A stretch of DNA of 52,814 nucleotides from Chloroflexota bacterium (GTDB lineage Bacteria; Chloroflexota; UBA6077; CF-72), in the NCBI GenBank assembly GCA_019239775.1, contig JAFAZN010000244.1:1-52814 (forward strand). The letters are read 5' to 3'. Shown here piece after piece: positions 33,102 to 42,675 of this stretch. The notes beneath the pieces are model-generated. The model was not told the origin of the DNA and searched no databases. It saw nothing but the letters and a program-made list of their open reading frames with translations. The translations under genes were made by a program, and so were the position numbers. The stretch's first letter is position 1. The number at the start of each line of letters is the position of its first letter.

Positions 33102-34151
33102 GTGGCGGCAATCAGCGACAACCCGGACCGAATCAAAGTCGTTCACACGTACGGCGTCGGCCTGCACACCAATGAACCCGAGCCGAACGTCGACGATCCG
33201 AAGTGGCAGCAACGCCAGGTGCTGGACTACGTCGACTTCTGCGTCGAAGCGGAGCAGCTTGGATTCGACGGCGTCACGCTGACGGAGCACCACGCGCGAT
33301 CGATGACCTGCCCGTCGCCGCACCTGCTGCTTGCGGCGGCAGCCATGCGAACGAGTCGAATCCGATTGGGAACGGCGGTGACGGTCCTTCCGCTCTACAG
33401 CCCGATTCGCGTCGCCGAGGAAGCCGGCACACTCGACCTCCTCAGCAATGGCCGATTCGAACTCGGCATCGGCCGCGGTGTTCCCGGTGAAGTGGAGCTA
33501 ACAGCCGGTCGCTCGTTCACAGAGAACGAGCTGATGCGCCGTTGGCTGGAGGGCGTAGAACTGCTGCGCATCGCGCTCACCGAGCGCGACTTCACCTTCC
33601 ATGGCGAATTCATGCAGGTAGACCGTCCTACGGCGATCGCGACGCGGCCACTGCAGGATCCGCTACCTATCTGGCTAGGTGGTGTGAGCCTGAGCACGAT
33701 GGAGCTGGCCGCACGCAACGGATGGAACATCATGCGCAATTTCGGTGAGCCGGAGCAGCACCGTCAGGCGTTCGAGCATTACGTCCGCGCCGGCACGGAG
33801 CACGGTCACACGCTTTCGGGCGCAAACTTCATGATCGAGCGCTTCGTTGCGATCGCCAACACCGAAGCCGAAGCCGAGCGGAACCTGGACCGGTTGGCGC
33901 GTGCGTTCGGTCGGTTCGTCACGATCTTCAGAGCTGGCGGCCGACGCGCGGTGCCGTCGACGGACGCCGAAGTACAAGCGCGTCCGGCAATCGCGATCAG
34001 TGGCACGCCGGACCAGATTGTCGCGAGCCTTCGGCAAACACTCGAGCAAACTGGCGCACGCAGGCTGCTGGTGGAGACATTCTCACCCGATGAAATGCGT
34101 CTGTTCGGGCGCGAGGTATTACCAGCTCTTCAGAGAGTGGCAGTTGCCTGA
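33102..34151 (+). CDS. LLM-class flavin-dependent oxidoreductase (luciferase-like monooxygenase)
   Basis: This 349-residue TIM-barrel flavoprotein has the family motifs FDGVTLTEHHARSMTCPSPH, IRLGTAVTVLPLYSPIRVAE, LDLLSNGRFELGIGRG and LPIWLGGVSLSTMELAA. It should use reduced FMN (or F420) and O2. A GAGGAGG-type site lies upstream of GTG 33102. It is the third gene of the extradiol-cupin-LLM run, which suggests oxidation of an aromatic or related intermediate. Confidence 0.92.
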   Translation: MAAISDNPDRIKVVHTYGVGLHTNEPEPNVDDPKWQQRQVLDYVDFCVEAEQLGFDGVTLTEHHARSMTCPSPHLLLAAAAMRTSRIRLGTAVTVLPLYSPIRVAEEAGTLDLLSNGRFELGIGRGVPGEVELTAGRSFTENELMRRWLEGVELLRIALTERDFTFHGEFMQVDRPTAIATRPLQDPLPIWLGGVSLSTMELAARNGWNIMRNFGEPEQHRQAFEHYVRAGTEHGHTLSGANFMIERFVAIANTEAEAERNLDRLARAFGRFVTIFRAGGRRAVPSTDAEVQARPAIAISGTPDQIVASLRQTLEQTGARRLLVETFSPDEMRLFGREVLPALQRVAVA

Positions 34152-34173
34152 AATTGGATAAAACCGCCAATTT
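34151..34173. repeat. 7-bp inverted repeat before rph
   Basis: AAATTGG (34151-34157) and CCAATTT (34167-34173) are perfect arms with a 9-base spacer, directly after the LLM stop and 6 bases before GTG 34180. It may be an operator or an mRNA hairpin. It does not match the 19-bp rifamycin-associated element described for actinomycete rph genes, as far as I can recall that element. Confidence 0.5.
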
Positions 34174-34179
34174 AGGACC

Positions 34180-36783
34180 GTGAGTACCGACGTCCTGAGT
34201 TTCCAGGAAATCGACCAGTCGCAGGTCGCGCTGGTTGGCGGCAAGGCTGCGAACCTGGGGGAGCTTTCGCGGATCGAGGGCGTCCGCGTGCCGGCTGGCT
34301 TTTGCATCACGACCCAGGCGTACCAGCGGATCATTGAACTCGGGGAAGCGACGTCGCTGGACGATCGGCTGGATCGGCTGTCGCGCCTGAAGCCGAACGA
34401 CCGCAAGGCAATCCAGGTACTCAGCGCGGAGGTCCGCGGGGCTATAGAAGCAATTTCGATTCCCGATGATCTGGCGACGGAGATCACCCGCTCGGTCGCC
34501 CAGCTCGGCGAGCAGGCTGCCTACGCCGTCCGATCCAGCGCAACGGCGGAGGACTTGCCGGCGGCCTCTTTCGCAGGCCAGCAGGACACGTACCTGAACG
34601 TGGTGGGGTTGTCGGCGATCCTCCAGCACGTCAGCCGGTGCTGGGCCTCACTCTTTACCGAGCGGGCCGTGACCTACCGTCTCCGCAACGGCCTGGACCA
34701 GCGCAAGGTCCACATGGCGGTGGTCGTGCAGCAGATGGTTTTCTCAGAGGCCGCCGGCGTGCTTTTCACGGCAGACCCGGTCACCGGCAACCGGAAAGCT
34801 ATCTCCGTGGAGGCCAGCTTCGGCCTCGGGGAGGCCCTGGTCTCCGGACTGGTCAACGCGGACGTCTACAAGGTGCGCGACGGCGAAGTCGTCACCAGGA
34901 CGGTAGCCACCAAAACGCTGGCCATCCAACCATCGCCAGGCGGTGGGACTCACCAACAGGCCATCGCGCCGGACCGACAGGAACAGCCAGCATTGACGGA
35001 TGCGCAGGTGGTGCGGCTCGCCGATCTGGGGCGGCGCATCGAAGGGCATTTCGGCCGCCCCCAAGATATCGAGTGGTGTCTCGTCGATGAGGATTTTCTC
35101 ATTGTCCAGAGCCGGCCAATCACGACGTTGTTTCCAATCCCTGCACAGAGCGATCGCGAAAACCACGTCTACGTCTCGGTCGGCCATGCGCAGATGATGA
35201 CTGACGCCATGAAGCCGCTGGGTGTCTCGTTCTGGCAACTGACGGCGGGTCGTCCCATGTTCGAGGCTGGCGGCAGGCTGTTCGTGGATGTCACCCGTCA
35301 ACTGGCGTCGCCGACGAGCCGTGCTGGACTCCTCGAGGTCATCGGAAGAGGCGATCCCCTCACCGGCGACGCGCTGCAGACCGTCGTTGACCGGGGCGAC
35401 TTCATCCGGTCGCTCCCTGCGGACGAGGCACCGGGCGGGCCGCCGCCGGGCGGAGCGCCAGCACGGATCGAGACCGATCCGGCCATCGTCACCGAACTGA
35501 TCGGCAAGAGCGAGGCCTCCATTGCAGAATTGAAGCGCGACATCCGGAATCTGTCCGGAGTGGCGCTGCTCGACTTCATCCTGGCAGACATCCAGGAGTT
35601 GCGACGGATCTTGTTCGATCCACGAAGCCACCAGGTATTCATGTCGGCAATGGAGGCCACCTGGTGGCTCAACGACCACCTGCAGACGTGGTTGGGCGAA
35701 AAGAACGCGGCCGACACGCTCACGCAGTCCGTCCCCCACAACGTGACTTCGGAGATGGGGCTTGCGCTCCTGGACGTGGCGGACGTCATTCGTCTACATC
35801 CACAGGCGGTTGCATTTCTGGAATTGGTGGATCACGACAACTTCCTCGACGAACTCCCGCGGCTGCACGGAGGGTGGGAAGTGCGCGACGCCATTCAGAC
35901 CTGGCTCGACAAATACGGCATGCGCTGTGTCGGCGAAATCGATATCACGCGACCGCGTTGGAGTGAACGCCCGGCGATGCTCATTCCGATCCTCTTCGGC
36001 AACGTCAAGAACTTCGAGCCTGGCGCCGGCAGGCGGCGCTTCGAGCAAGGGCGGCAGGAGGCGTGGAATAAGGAGCGGGAGGTGCTGGAGCGTTTGCACG
36101 CTTTGCCGGATGGAGACCAGAAGGCTCAAGAGACGAAGCGGATGATCGACCGGGTCCGCACCTTCATCGGCTACCGCGAGTATCCGAAGTACGGCATGGT
36201 CAGCCGCTACTTCGTCTACAAACAGGCGCTACTCGAAGAAGCCGACCGCCTCGTGCAAGCCCACGTGCTTGGTGCCAAGGAAGACATCTTTTATCTCACG
36301 TTCCAGGAGCTCCACGACGTCGTGCGCACGCACGATGTTGACCACGAACTGGTCCGCCAACGGCGGGACGCGTTCCGGTCGAATCAGACGCTCACACCGC
36401 CCCGCGTGCTCACCTCGGACGGCGAGGCGCTATCCGGGTCCTACCGACGCGACGACGTGCCCGTCGGCGCGCTGGTCGGCTTGCCGGTGTCCGCCGGCAC
36501 CGTCGAGGGACGTGCTCGCGTCGTGATGGACATTTCGGAGGCGGACGTCGAACCGGGCGACATCCTGGTTACCGCCTATACGGACCCCAGCTGGACGCCA
36601 CTGTTCGTCGCGATCGGCGGCCTGGTGACGGAAGTCGGAGGCCTGATGACCCACGGCGCGGTGATCGCGCGGGAGTACGGCTTGCCGGCTGTCGTGGCGG
36701 TGGAGCACGCCACCCGGTTGATCGCGGACCGGCAGCGGATCCGCGTGCATGGAACGGACGGGTACGTCGAGATCCTGGGATAA
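34180..36783 (+). CDS. rph: Rifampicin phosphotransferase
   Basis: This 867-residue protein has the three parts of Rph, a PEP-synthase relative that phosphorylates rifampicin using ATP. The ATP-grasp domain has ALVGGKAANLGELSRIEGVR, AVRSSATAEDLPAASFAGQQ and ASFGLGEALVSGLVNADVYK. The central rifampicin-binding part follows from VGHAQMMTDAMKPLGVSFW. The C-terminal swivelling His domain has GGLMTHGAVIAREYGLPAVV, with the catalytic His at residue 825, the position known for the Listeria enzyme. It ends RVHGTDGYVEIL. Full length and motif-complete, so active rifamycin inactivation is likely. PEP synthase is excluded by the central domain and the absence of PEP-site motifs at the C-terminus. Confidence 0.92.
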   Translation: MSTDVLSFQEIDQSQVALVGGKAANLGELSRIEGVRVPAGFCITTQAYQRIIELGEATSLDDRLDRLSRLKPNDRKAIQVLSAEVRGAIEAISIPDDLATEITRSVAQLGEQAAYAVRSSATAEDLPAASFAGQQDTYLNVVGLSAILQHVSRCWASLFTERAVTYRLRNGLDQRKVHMAVVVQQMVFSEAAGVLFTADPVTGNRKAISVEASFGLGEALVSGLVNADVYKVRDGEVVTRTVATKTLAIQPSPGGGTHQQAIAPDRQEQPALTDAQVVRLADLGRRIEGHFGRPQDIEWCLVDEDFLIVQSRPITTLFPIPAQSDRENHVYVSVGHAQMMTDAMKPLGVSFWQLTAGRPMFEAGGRLFVDVTRQLASPTSRAGLLEVIGRGDPLTGDALQTVVDRGDFIRSLPADEAPGGPPPGGAPARIETDPAIVTELIGKSEASIAELKRDIRNLSGVALLDFILADIQELRRILFDPRSHQVFMSAMEATWWLNDHLQTWLGEKNAADTLTQSVPHNVTSEMGLALLDVADVIRLHPQAVAFLELVDHDNFLDELPRLHGGWEVRDAIQTWLDKYGMRCVGEIDITRPRWSERPAMLIPILFGNVKNFEPGAGRRRFEQGRQEAWNKEREVLERLHALPDGDQKAQETKRMIDRVRTFIGYREYPKYGMVSRYFVYKQALLEEADRLVQAHVLGAKEDIFYLTFQELHDVVRTHDVDHELVRQRRDAFRSNQTLTPPRVLTSDGEALSGSYRRDDVPVGALVGLPVSAGTVEGRARVVMDISEADVEPGDILVTAYTDPSWTPLFVAIGGLVTEVGGLMTHGAVIAREYGLPAVVAVEHATRLIADRQRIRVHGTDGYVEILG

Positions 36784-36853
36784 TTCCTCGAATTCGCAGA
36801 ATCATGCCGCACCTCCGTTGACGTTCACGGCGAAACCGCCGGACCAGCGCCGG

Positions 36854-37276
36854 TCACTGCTCGATGCGCCAGTCCAACGTGATGCTGGCATGTTGACCCA
36901 GCTCGGCTTCGAAGCGACCTTCGCCGCGGAGCCCGGCCAACTCGTCGGTGCCGGAGCCGGGCACGACAAACCAGGTACCGCTGACCACGTTGGCCTCGAG
37001 CGTGCCCTGGTCCTGCAGCACGAAGCTGCCACTCCGACCCCCCAGTGATCCAGTTACACGTTCGACTCCAACGAAGCTCGCCGAGCCGTCAGCACGGACG
37101 GTCTGAAGAAAGCGCACTTTCCCCTGGCCCTCGATATCCCCGCTGAACGTCTCCGTTACCTGGACTTCGACGAGGTTCGGACCACCGGTGGACTCATCGT
37201 ATTGTTGCGGTTCCCACGTCTGGACCTCGATCCGACCGGTCGCGTGACCGCTCTGCTGCTGAACAGACTGCGACAT
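36854..37276 (-). CDS. DUF3224-domain protein
   Basis: This 140-residue protein matches the DUF3224 beta-barrel family: VTETFSGDIEGQGKVRFLQ, SFVGVERVTGSLGGRSGSFV and LAGLRGEGRFEAELGQHASI, ending in an aromatic strand (TLDWRIEQ). The start ATG 37276 follows GAGGGAG. It is convergent with rph and lies 25 bases after the DJ-1 gene on the same strand. The family is often found beside drug-response genes but has no assigned activity. Confidence 0.85.
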   Translation of the reverse strand: MSQSVQQQSGHATGRIEVQTWEPQQYDESTGGPNLVEVQVTETFSGDIEGQGKVRFLQTVRADGSASFVGVERVTGSLGGRSGSFVLQDQGTLEANVVSGTWFVVPGSGTDELAGLRGEGRFEAELGQHASITLDWRIEQ

Positions 37277-37301
37277 GGACAAGCTCCCTCTCTCGGTTCT
37301 G

Positions 37302-38048
37302 TTAGACGCCGAGCGCTTCGATCATCAGGCGCGCTGCGCTGGCGCCCGAGTACTGCTGTTGTCCGGTAATCAGGGTGCCGTCGCGCACTGCGTGACGTGC
37401 GAAGCGAGGATGGACAATGAAGTTTGTATTCGGCAACTTCCTTGCCTCATCTTCGATGCGAAAGGGTTGTATGCGTTGCTTGACGTACTCGTCGGCGTAG
37501 TCTTCCTCCGAGTTGGCGAAACCCGTCCAGGTCTTGCCCTCCACAACCAGCCGACCGTCCGATAATCGCGCCTTGAGCAAAACACAGGTTGCGTGGCAGA
37601 TCACCGCCACAACCTTGCCGGCTTCGTAGGCGTCTGCCACGAGCTTGTGAACCCGCGAATCGTTGTAGAAGGTGTACATCGGTCCCTGACCGCCCACCAG
37701 CAGGAGGGCGTCAAGGTCGCTTAATTGAACGCTGGTGAGATCCGGTGTGTTTTCGACCAACCGGCAATGTTCGGGCGACGAGAGGAAACCCAGACTGATG
37801 AGGTCCTCGCGCGAGTAGCCACTCTCGTCGCGCGGATCGCTCCACGAGTCTGCCTGGAGTGAGCCGCCATCTGGGCTCGCGATGGTGACCTGATAGCCCT
37901 GCTCGGTCAGTTCCCAGTATGGATGGCTGAGCTCCGCCCACCAGAAACCAATCGGCCAGCCGGTCTGTTGCGATACAGCGGGATTTGAAGCAACGATCGT
38001 CACGCGTTTCGGATGTTGCGGATCGCGTACGTTGATATTGGCGCTCAT
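37302..38048 (-). CDS. DJ-1/PfpI-family protein (class I glutamine amidotransferase-like)
   Basis: This 248-residue protein has the DJ-1/PfpI fold: VTIVASNPAVSQQTGWPIGF at the start, WELTEQGYQVTIASPDGG, LDALLLVGGQGPMYTFYND, and the nucleophile elbow AVICHATCVLL with its conserved Cys. The tail NTNFIVHPRFARHAVRDGTL fits the Hsp31/glyoxalase III-like branch. It could be a glyoxalase, chaperone or deglycase type. ATG 38048 is a tentative start; ATG 38102 is in frame. It precedes the DUF3224 gene. Confidence 0.87.
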   Translation of the reverse strand: MSANINVRDPQHPKRVTIVASNPAVSQQTGWPIGFWWAELSHPYWELTEQGYQVTIASPDGGSLQADSWSDPRDESGYSREDLISLGFLSSPEHCRLVENTPDLTSVQLSDLDALLLVGGQGPMYTFYNDSRVHKLVADAYEAGKVVAVICHATCVLLKARLSDGRLVVEGKTWTGFANSEEDYADEYVKQRIQPFRIEDEARKLPNTNFIVHPRFARHAVRDGTLITGQQQYSGASAARLMIEALGV

Positions 38049-38134
38049 CGCATCCGCCAGTGTCAGCCAGCGTGAGCACGGCTGCCATCCGCCGAATGCC
38101 ATAGCCGGCTGCCATATATTCGAGGAGGTCCAGA

Positions 38135-40768
38135 CTACCTGAATTGACGGGACGCCCACGCCGCGAGCTGAGCGCGCGAGTGGAGATCCAGCTTGTGGAA
38201 GATGTGTTCCATGTGCGCGCGCACGGTGCCGTCGCTGATAACGAGCTGATGCGCAATGTCGCGTGAGGAAAGGCCTGCCCCCACCAACTGCGCCACCTGC
38301 TGCTCGCGCGGAGTCAGTAGCGGACTGCGCTTCGGTACCGCGCTAACTTCTAGCCCCAGCGCTTCTGCCAGGGCCTCCTCCGGCGACAGCATCTGCCCTT
38401 GTCGCCGCAGCTCGGCCGCCAGACGCGGACGTACCTCGGCGGTGGCTCGGTCCAGCCACAGCTGGAGCGTGGCTGCTTCGATCGGCTTCGGGCCAATGTA
38501 GCCTCGCCGCAATGTCTCCGCGGCACCGGCCAGGCGCAGCGCTGATTCGGGCCGGCCAGCGGCTGCAGCCAGTTGGGCGAAGCCCTCCAGCGGAACCACA
38601 ATGCGACGTCGACTGATGCGCTCCCATGCGAGCAGCGTGGCTTCGGCCAGCGCGGCGCGCGCAGGCACCAGGTCCGCTTGCTGAATCGTGACCCAGCCGA
38701 GCACCAAAAGAGTCCACAGACGTGGCATCGAAGCGGCTGAGCCGTACGTGTGTAGCGCCTCCTCGAGCGAGTTGCGTGCGCCGATGAGGTCGTTCCGCAT
38801 CAGCCTGATCTGGCCAACCGTTGTTAGCGATAGTCCGAGACCGATGGTATGGCCGATACGTGCGTTTTGGGCTCGGGCCACTTCTGCCAGCCGGTCAGCC
38901 GACGCGTCACCAAGATCGGCCGCAACCTGCGCTACGAGCCAGTGGGCGATCGCCGCTGCGAATGGATTTACCAGCCGTTCTGCAAGATGGAGTACCTGTT
39001 CGGCAAGGCGGCGTGCCGGCTCGAATTCGTGGAACACCCAGGCATGTTGCGCGAGTCGAACCAGTACGGAGAGTTCGAGCTGTCGGTTCTTGAGTTGGCG
39101 GCTTGCGGCCAGCGCGGCATCCAGGAACCTGCGCGAGTCCGCGTAATCGCACTGCGTCGTTGCGAGCTGACCCGCACCAAGCAAAGCCATGCTGCGCGCA
39201 TGCAACTGCACGTCTGATGGGAGCGCCAGCGCGCGGTCCAGCCACATGCGACCTTCGGCCACGTGGCCCCGTTCGACCCAGAACGGTGCGAGAATGCCAG
39301 CAAGGCGTTGCACGCGCGCGGCATCGCGCTGGTTGAGCAGTGTCTGCAGCGCCTTGCGGATGTTGTCGTGCTCGTGTTCGAGGCGCTCCACCAGGTCGCG
39401 TCTGTCCGGTCCCATTTGCATGCACACCGCTTCGACCCATGTCGCGAAGTGCTCCGCATGCCGCAATTCGAGGGCTGCACGCTCGCCATTGTGCTCGAGT
39501 CGTTCGCTGGCGTACTGCCGCACCGGCTCCAGCAAGCGGTAGCGAGTCCGCGTGACGTGCGGTTCCACAATGACCAGAGATTTATCGACGAGCTGCGCAA
39601 GCACCTCCGGAACCTCGTCAGGAATGGTGTCCGCATCGGCATTCAGCGCTTCGAGCGCATCCAATGTCCAACCGCCGGCGAAAATCGAGGCACGGGCCAG
39701 CAGGCGTCGCTCCGCGTCGGTCAGCAAACGGTCGCTCCAATCGAGCGTCGCACGCATGGTGCGGTGCCGTTCGGCGGCAACGCGGGGACCAGCTACCAAC
39801 AACTGGAGGCTCTGGTCCAGACGATCGGCGATCTGGCGGGCGTTGAAGGCTCGAATGCGCGCAGCTGCGAGTTCGATGGCGAGCGGGAGTCCATCCATCC
39901 GGCGGCAGATGGCAACCACCGCTGATGCGTTGTCCGAATTGAGACGGAAGTCCGGTCGCGCGGCCCGCGCACGGTCAACAAACAACTGAACGGCTTCGGA
40001 TTGCGCAATGGACTCCACGTTCGGCATGGGGCTATCAACTGGCAGGCTGAGTGGTGGCACGGCCCACGTTGTTTCGCCCGTGACCCCAAGCACGTGGCGG
40101 CTGGTCGCCAGAATGCGCAGCACAGTCGATTGTTCGAGCAAGGCCTGGGCGAGCTCGGCGCACGCGCCGACAAGATGCTCGCAGTTGTCCAGCACGAGCA
40201 ACATGCGGCGTGCGCGTGTGGCCTGGGCGAGAGTCTCGAGCGTGTCATCTGACGCCGGCTCCGGCACACCCAGCGCCGCCGCCACGGCATACGGCAGTAC
40301 ACGGGAGTCCGTCACCGGCGCCAGTTGAACAACCGCAATGCCGTCTGGGAAACGTCGCTTGACGAGGCGCACAGCCTCGAAGCCGAGCCGGCTCTTACCG
40401 ACTCCGCCTGGCCCGAGCAGTGTTAACAGGCGCGTTGTTCGAAGCAGCGCGGAGACCTGCGCGACGGCTTGCTCGCGACCGACGAAATGTGTGAGACCCT
40501 GCGGCACCTCGGCCGGCGCACTGCCGAGGTGCGTTGGCGCGAGCGTGCGTACCTTCGCCGCCAGCCGCTCGGCAGCCGCCTCGAGCCGCTCGGGCGCAAC
40601 GTCGTCGAGGCGTCCGACGTACGTCTTGTGCAGCCGGCCGGCGTGCTTGTGATACGCGTACCAGTACTCGGAACCGCCGCGCGTTTCCCGACGAACAGTC
40701 AATCGCAGTGTCGCGTGTTCGAACGCGAAGCTGCGCCGGTCGGGAGCAAGGTCCATTGGGTAACCCAT
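38135..40768 (-). CDS. LuxR-family regulator with STAND ATPase domain
   Basis: This protein of about 877 residues has three parts. The N-terminal 65 residues hold a small domain with TRGGSEYWYAYHKHAGRLHK and TYVGRLDDV, seen in Chloroflexota LuxR proteins. Next is an AfsR/MalT-like STAND ATPase with P-loop TLLGPGGVGKSRLGFEA, Walker B MLLVLDNCEHLVG and the sensor ILATSRHVLGVTGE, followed by a TPR-like helical region. The C-terminal LuxR helix-turn-helix is LTPREQQVAQLVGAGLSSRD then IAHQLVISDGTVRAHMEHIF. It is an ATP-dependent activator of unknown signal. The start is uncertain: 40768 or 40756 both precede the first domain. Confidence 0.92.
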   Translation of the reverse strand: MGYPMDLAPDRRSFAFEHATLRLTVRRETRGGSEYWYAYHKHAGRLHKTYVGRLDDVAPERLEAAAERLAAKVRTLAPTHLGSAPAEVPQGLTHFVGREQAVAQVSALLRTTRLLTLLGPGGVGKSRLGFEAVRLVKRRFPDGIAVVQLAPVTDSRVLPYAVAAALGVPEPASDDTLETLAQATRARRMLLVLDNCEHLVGACAELAQALLEQSTVLRILATSRHVLGVTGETTWAVPPLSLPVDSPMPNVESIAQSEAVQLFVDRARAARPDFRLNSDNASAVVAICRRMDGLPLAIELAAARIRAFNARQIADRLDQSLQLLVAGPRVAAERHRTMRATLDWSDRLLTDAERRLLARASIFAGGWTLDALEALNADADTIPDEVPEVLAQLVDKSLVIVEPHVTRTRYRLLEPVRQYASERLEHNGERAALELRHAEHFATWVEAVCMQMGPDRRDLVERLEHEHDNIRKALQTLLNQRDAARVQRLAGILAPFWVERGHVAEGRMWLDRALALPSDVQLHARSMALLGAGQLATTQCDYADSRRFLDAALAASRQLKNRQLELSVLVRLAQHAWVFHEFEPARRLAEQVLHLAERLVNPFAAAIAHWLVAQVAADLGDASADRLAEVARAQNARIGHTIGLGLSLTTVGQIRLMRNDLIGARNSLEEALHTYGSAASMPRLWTLLVLGWVTIQQADLVPARAALAEATLLAWERISRRRIVVPLEGFAQLAAAAGRPESALRLAGAAETLRRGYIGPKPIEAATLQLWLDRATAEVRPRLAAELRRQGQMLSPEEALAEALGLEVSAVPKRSPLLTPREQQVAQLVGAGLSSRDIAHQLVISDGTVRAHMEHIFHKLDLHSRAQLAAWASRQFR

Positions 40769-40805
40769 GGGGTCGTTCTGGGTAACTGCTGGATTGCGCG
40801 GCCAA

Positions 40806-41906
40806 CTATACCGCGGGCAGTTGCACCGTAACGCGAAGGCCACCAGCGGGGCGGGGGGTGAGGGTCAAGGTTCCGTCGTGTGCCTGGGTGATGCGTTTCA
40901 CGATCGCCAGGCCGAGACCGACACCGGCATAGTCGCTGGTTGTGCGTTCGGTACCGCGCAGAAACGGCTCGACAAGCGTGCAGACGACTTCTGGCGCGAG
41001 CTTATCGCCAGTGTTTTCGACAGTGAGCACCGCGCTCTTGGCGTGAACGCACGTGGTAACCCATACGTTGCCGTGTTCAGCCAGGTTATGGACGATCGCG
41101 TTGTGCACGAGATTCGTACTCAACTGCAGCAGCAGCGCGTGTGAGCCGATGATGGGTGTCGCTTCGCCGCAGGTCTCGATGGTGAGCCCACGTTTTTCTG
41201 CGAGCGGGAGCAGCGTTTCGGTGGCTTCTTCCGCAATGAGCGAGAGGTCCACGTGTTCTCGAACGAAGAGTCGTTGGTCGGCGCGGCTGAGCAGGAGCAG
41301 CGCTTCGGTGAGGTCGATCGCCCGGGTGTTGACGGCGTGGAGGCGATCGACCAGTTCGTCAGCGTGACGGTTCGGATCGTTGCGGGCCACGTCGAGAAGG
41401 CTCTGCGTGATCGCCAGCGGAGTACGCAGCTCGTGGGAGGCGTTGGCAGCGAATCGGCGCTGTTCGGCAACGTGTGATTCGAGCCGCGTGAGCATCGTGT
41501 CGAAGGCATCTGCGAGTTCGCGGAACTCGTCTTTGCGGCCTTCTAGTTGGATCCGGTGGGAGAGTGAGCCGTTCGCCGCCAGACGCGTGGCGTCCGTGAT
41601 GCGGGTAAGGGGTGCGAGCATCCGGCCGGCGAGCAGCCATCCGCCTAACAGGCCGAATACCAGCAGGAAGGCCAATGCGCTGGCGGCCGCCGGAGCGAAT
41701 GCGCCGAAGAGAAGGCGCAACGCCGTCAGCGAGTCGCCCCGAATGATGAGGTTAGGCACCAAGCCAACCGGGGGAATAGCGTCGCGTTCGTAACGCAGAA
41801 GTAGCACCCACACGGCGGCGAGCAGCAACGCACCTGCGAGCATGAGCAAGCCCGCGTAGCTGAGGGTGAGCTTGAGCCGAACGCTCAAACCGGGGGCTCT
41901 ATCCAT
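40806..41906 (-). CDS. Sensor histidine kinase (short-sensor type)
   Basis: This 366-residue kinase has two membrane helices (LSYAGLLMLAGALLLAAVWV and ALAFLLVFGLLGGWLLAGR) around a short extracytoplasmic loop of about 45 residues, then HAMP. HisKA is ANASHELRTPLAITQSLLDV; the ATP domain has NLVHNAIVHNLAEHG, ENTGDKLAPE and GVGLGLAIVKRITQAHDG. The start ATG 41906 overlaps the response-regulator stop by 8 bases. The short loop suggests sensing within the membrane or through the nearby exporter rather than by a large ligand domain. Confidence 0.93.
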   Translation of the reverse strand: MDRAPGLSVRLKLTLSYAGLLMLAGALLLAAVWVLLLRYERDAIPPVGLVPNLIIRGDSLTALRLLFGAFAPAAASALAFLLVFGLLGGWLLAGRMLAPLTRITDATRLAANGSLSHRIQLEGRKDEFRELADAFDTMLTRLESHVAEQRRFAANASHELRTPLAITQSLLDVARNDPNRHADELVDRLHAVNTRAIDLTEALLLLSRADQRLFVREHVDLSLIAEEATETLLPLAEKRGLTIETCGEATPIIGSHALLLQLSTNLVHNAIVHNLAEHGNVWVTTCVHAKSAVLTVENTGDKLAPEVVCTLVEPFLRGTERTTSDYAGVGLGLAIVKRITQAHDGTLTLTPRPAGGLRVTVQLPAV

Positions 41907-42576
41907 TGGTATCTGACTGTGCGCTGATGCGGTACCCGACTCCAGCCACCGTAGCGATGATCGCCGGTTCGCCCAGGCGTCTGCGCAGTGCCGAGACGGT
42001 GATGCGCACGGCGTTGGTGAACGGGTCGGCGTGTTCGTCCCACGCGCGTTCCAGTAGCTCTTCGGAGCTGACCACACCGCCTTCGGCGGCGACCAGCACT
42101 TCGAGCACGGCGAACTGCTTGCGGGTCAGCGCGACGTAGCGGCCGTCTCGGTAGACCTCGCGGCGGAAAGGATCCAGGCGCAGACCTGCGATCTCGCGCA
42201 CCGGTGGCCTGTTGTGGGCGCGTCTGCGATCGAGCGCCCTGAGACGGAGCACGAGCTCCTGGAGTTCGAACGGCTTGGTGAGGTAGTCGTCGGCGCCGAG
42301 CTCGAAACCGGACGCCTTGTCGTCGAGCCGGTCGGCAGCGGTGAGCATGAGGATCGGCATGCCGCTGCCGGAGGCGACGATGGCTTTGGCGATCTCGTCG
42401 CCGGACGGCCCAGGGATATCCCGGTCGAGGACAGCGATGTCGTACGCGTTGATGCTCAGCAGCTCCAGGGCGGTGTCACCGTCACGGGCGATATCGGCGG
42501 CGATCGCTTTGAGGCGGAGGCCATCGCGGATGGCTTCTGCCAGATAGGGTTCGTCCTCGACGATCAACACACGCAA
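41899..42576 (-). CDS. OmpR-family response regulator
   Basis: This 225-residue regulator has the receiver LIVEDEPYLAEAIRDGLRL, phosphoacceptor Asp51 (IAVLDRDIPGPSGDE) and GADDYLTKPFELQELVLR. The winged helix has LTRKQFAVLEVLVAAEGGVV and VRITVSALRRRLGEP. I place the start at TTG 42576, where the receiver begins and a -10 TAGGAT ends 8 bases upstream; ATG 42615 is an alternative that adds 13 residues. The longer frame beyond is antisense to the lipoprotein. It is divergent from the lipoprotein-adaptor-ABC operon, its probable target. Confidence 0.92.
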   Translation of the reverse strand: MRVLIVEDEPYLAEAIRDGLRLKAIAADIARDGDTALELLSINAYDIAVLDRDIPGPSGDEIAKAIVASGSGMPILMLTAADRLDDKASGFELGADDYLTKPFELQELVLRLRALDRRRAHNRPPVREIAGLRLDPFRREVYRDGRYVALTRKQFAVLEVLVAAEGGVVSSEELLERAWDEHADPFTNAVRITVSALRRRLGEPAIIATVAGVGYRISAQSDTNG

Positions 42577-42675
42577 TGTTCTTGATCCTACGAAGTTGAC
42601 GCCTATCGTCGGCATATCGAAAACCACATACGCGGTGGCAACACCACGCCTGCTTTGCTGCGAGGCATGCTCGAC

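Noticed and set aside
34744..35739. A 331-codon open frame on the minus strand
   Set aside because: It lies wholly inside rph on the other strand and shows no family motif.
34180..36783. Phosphoenolpyruvate synthase (ppsA)
   Set aside because: The central domain, the length and the C-terminal His domain ending match Rph, and the C-terminal PEP/pyruvate barrel of PpsA is absent.
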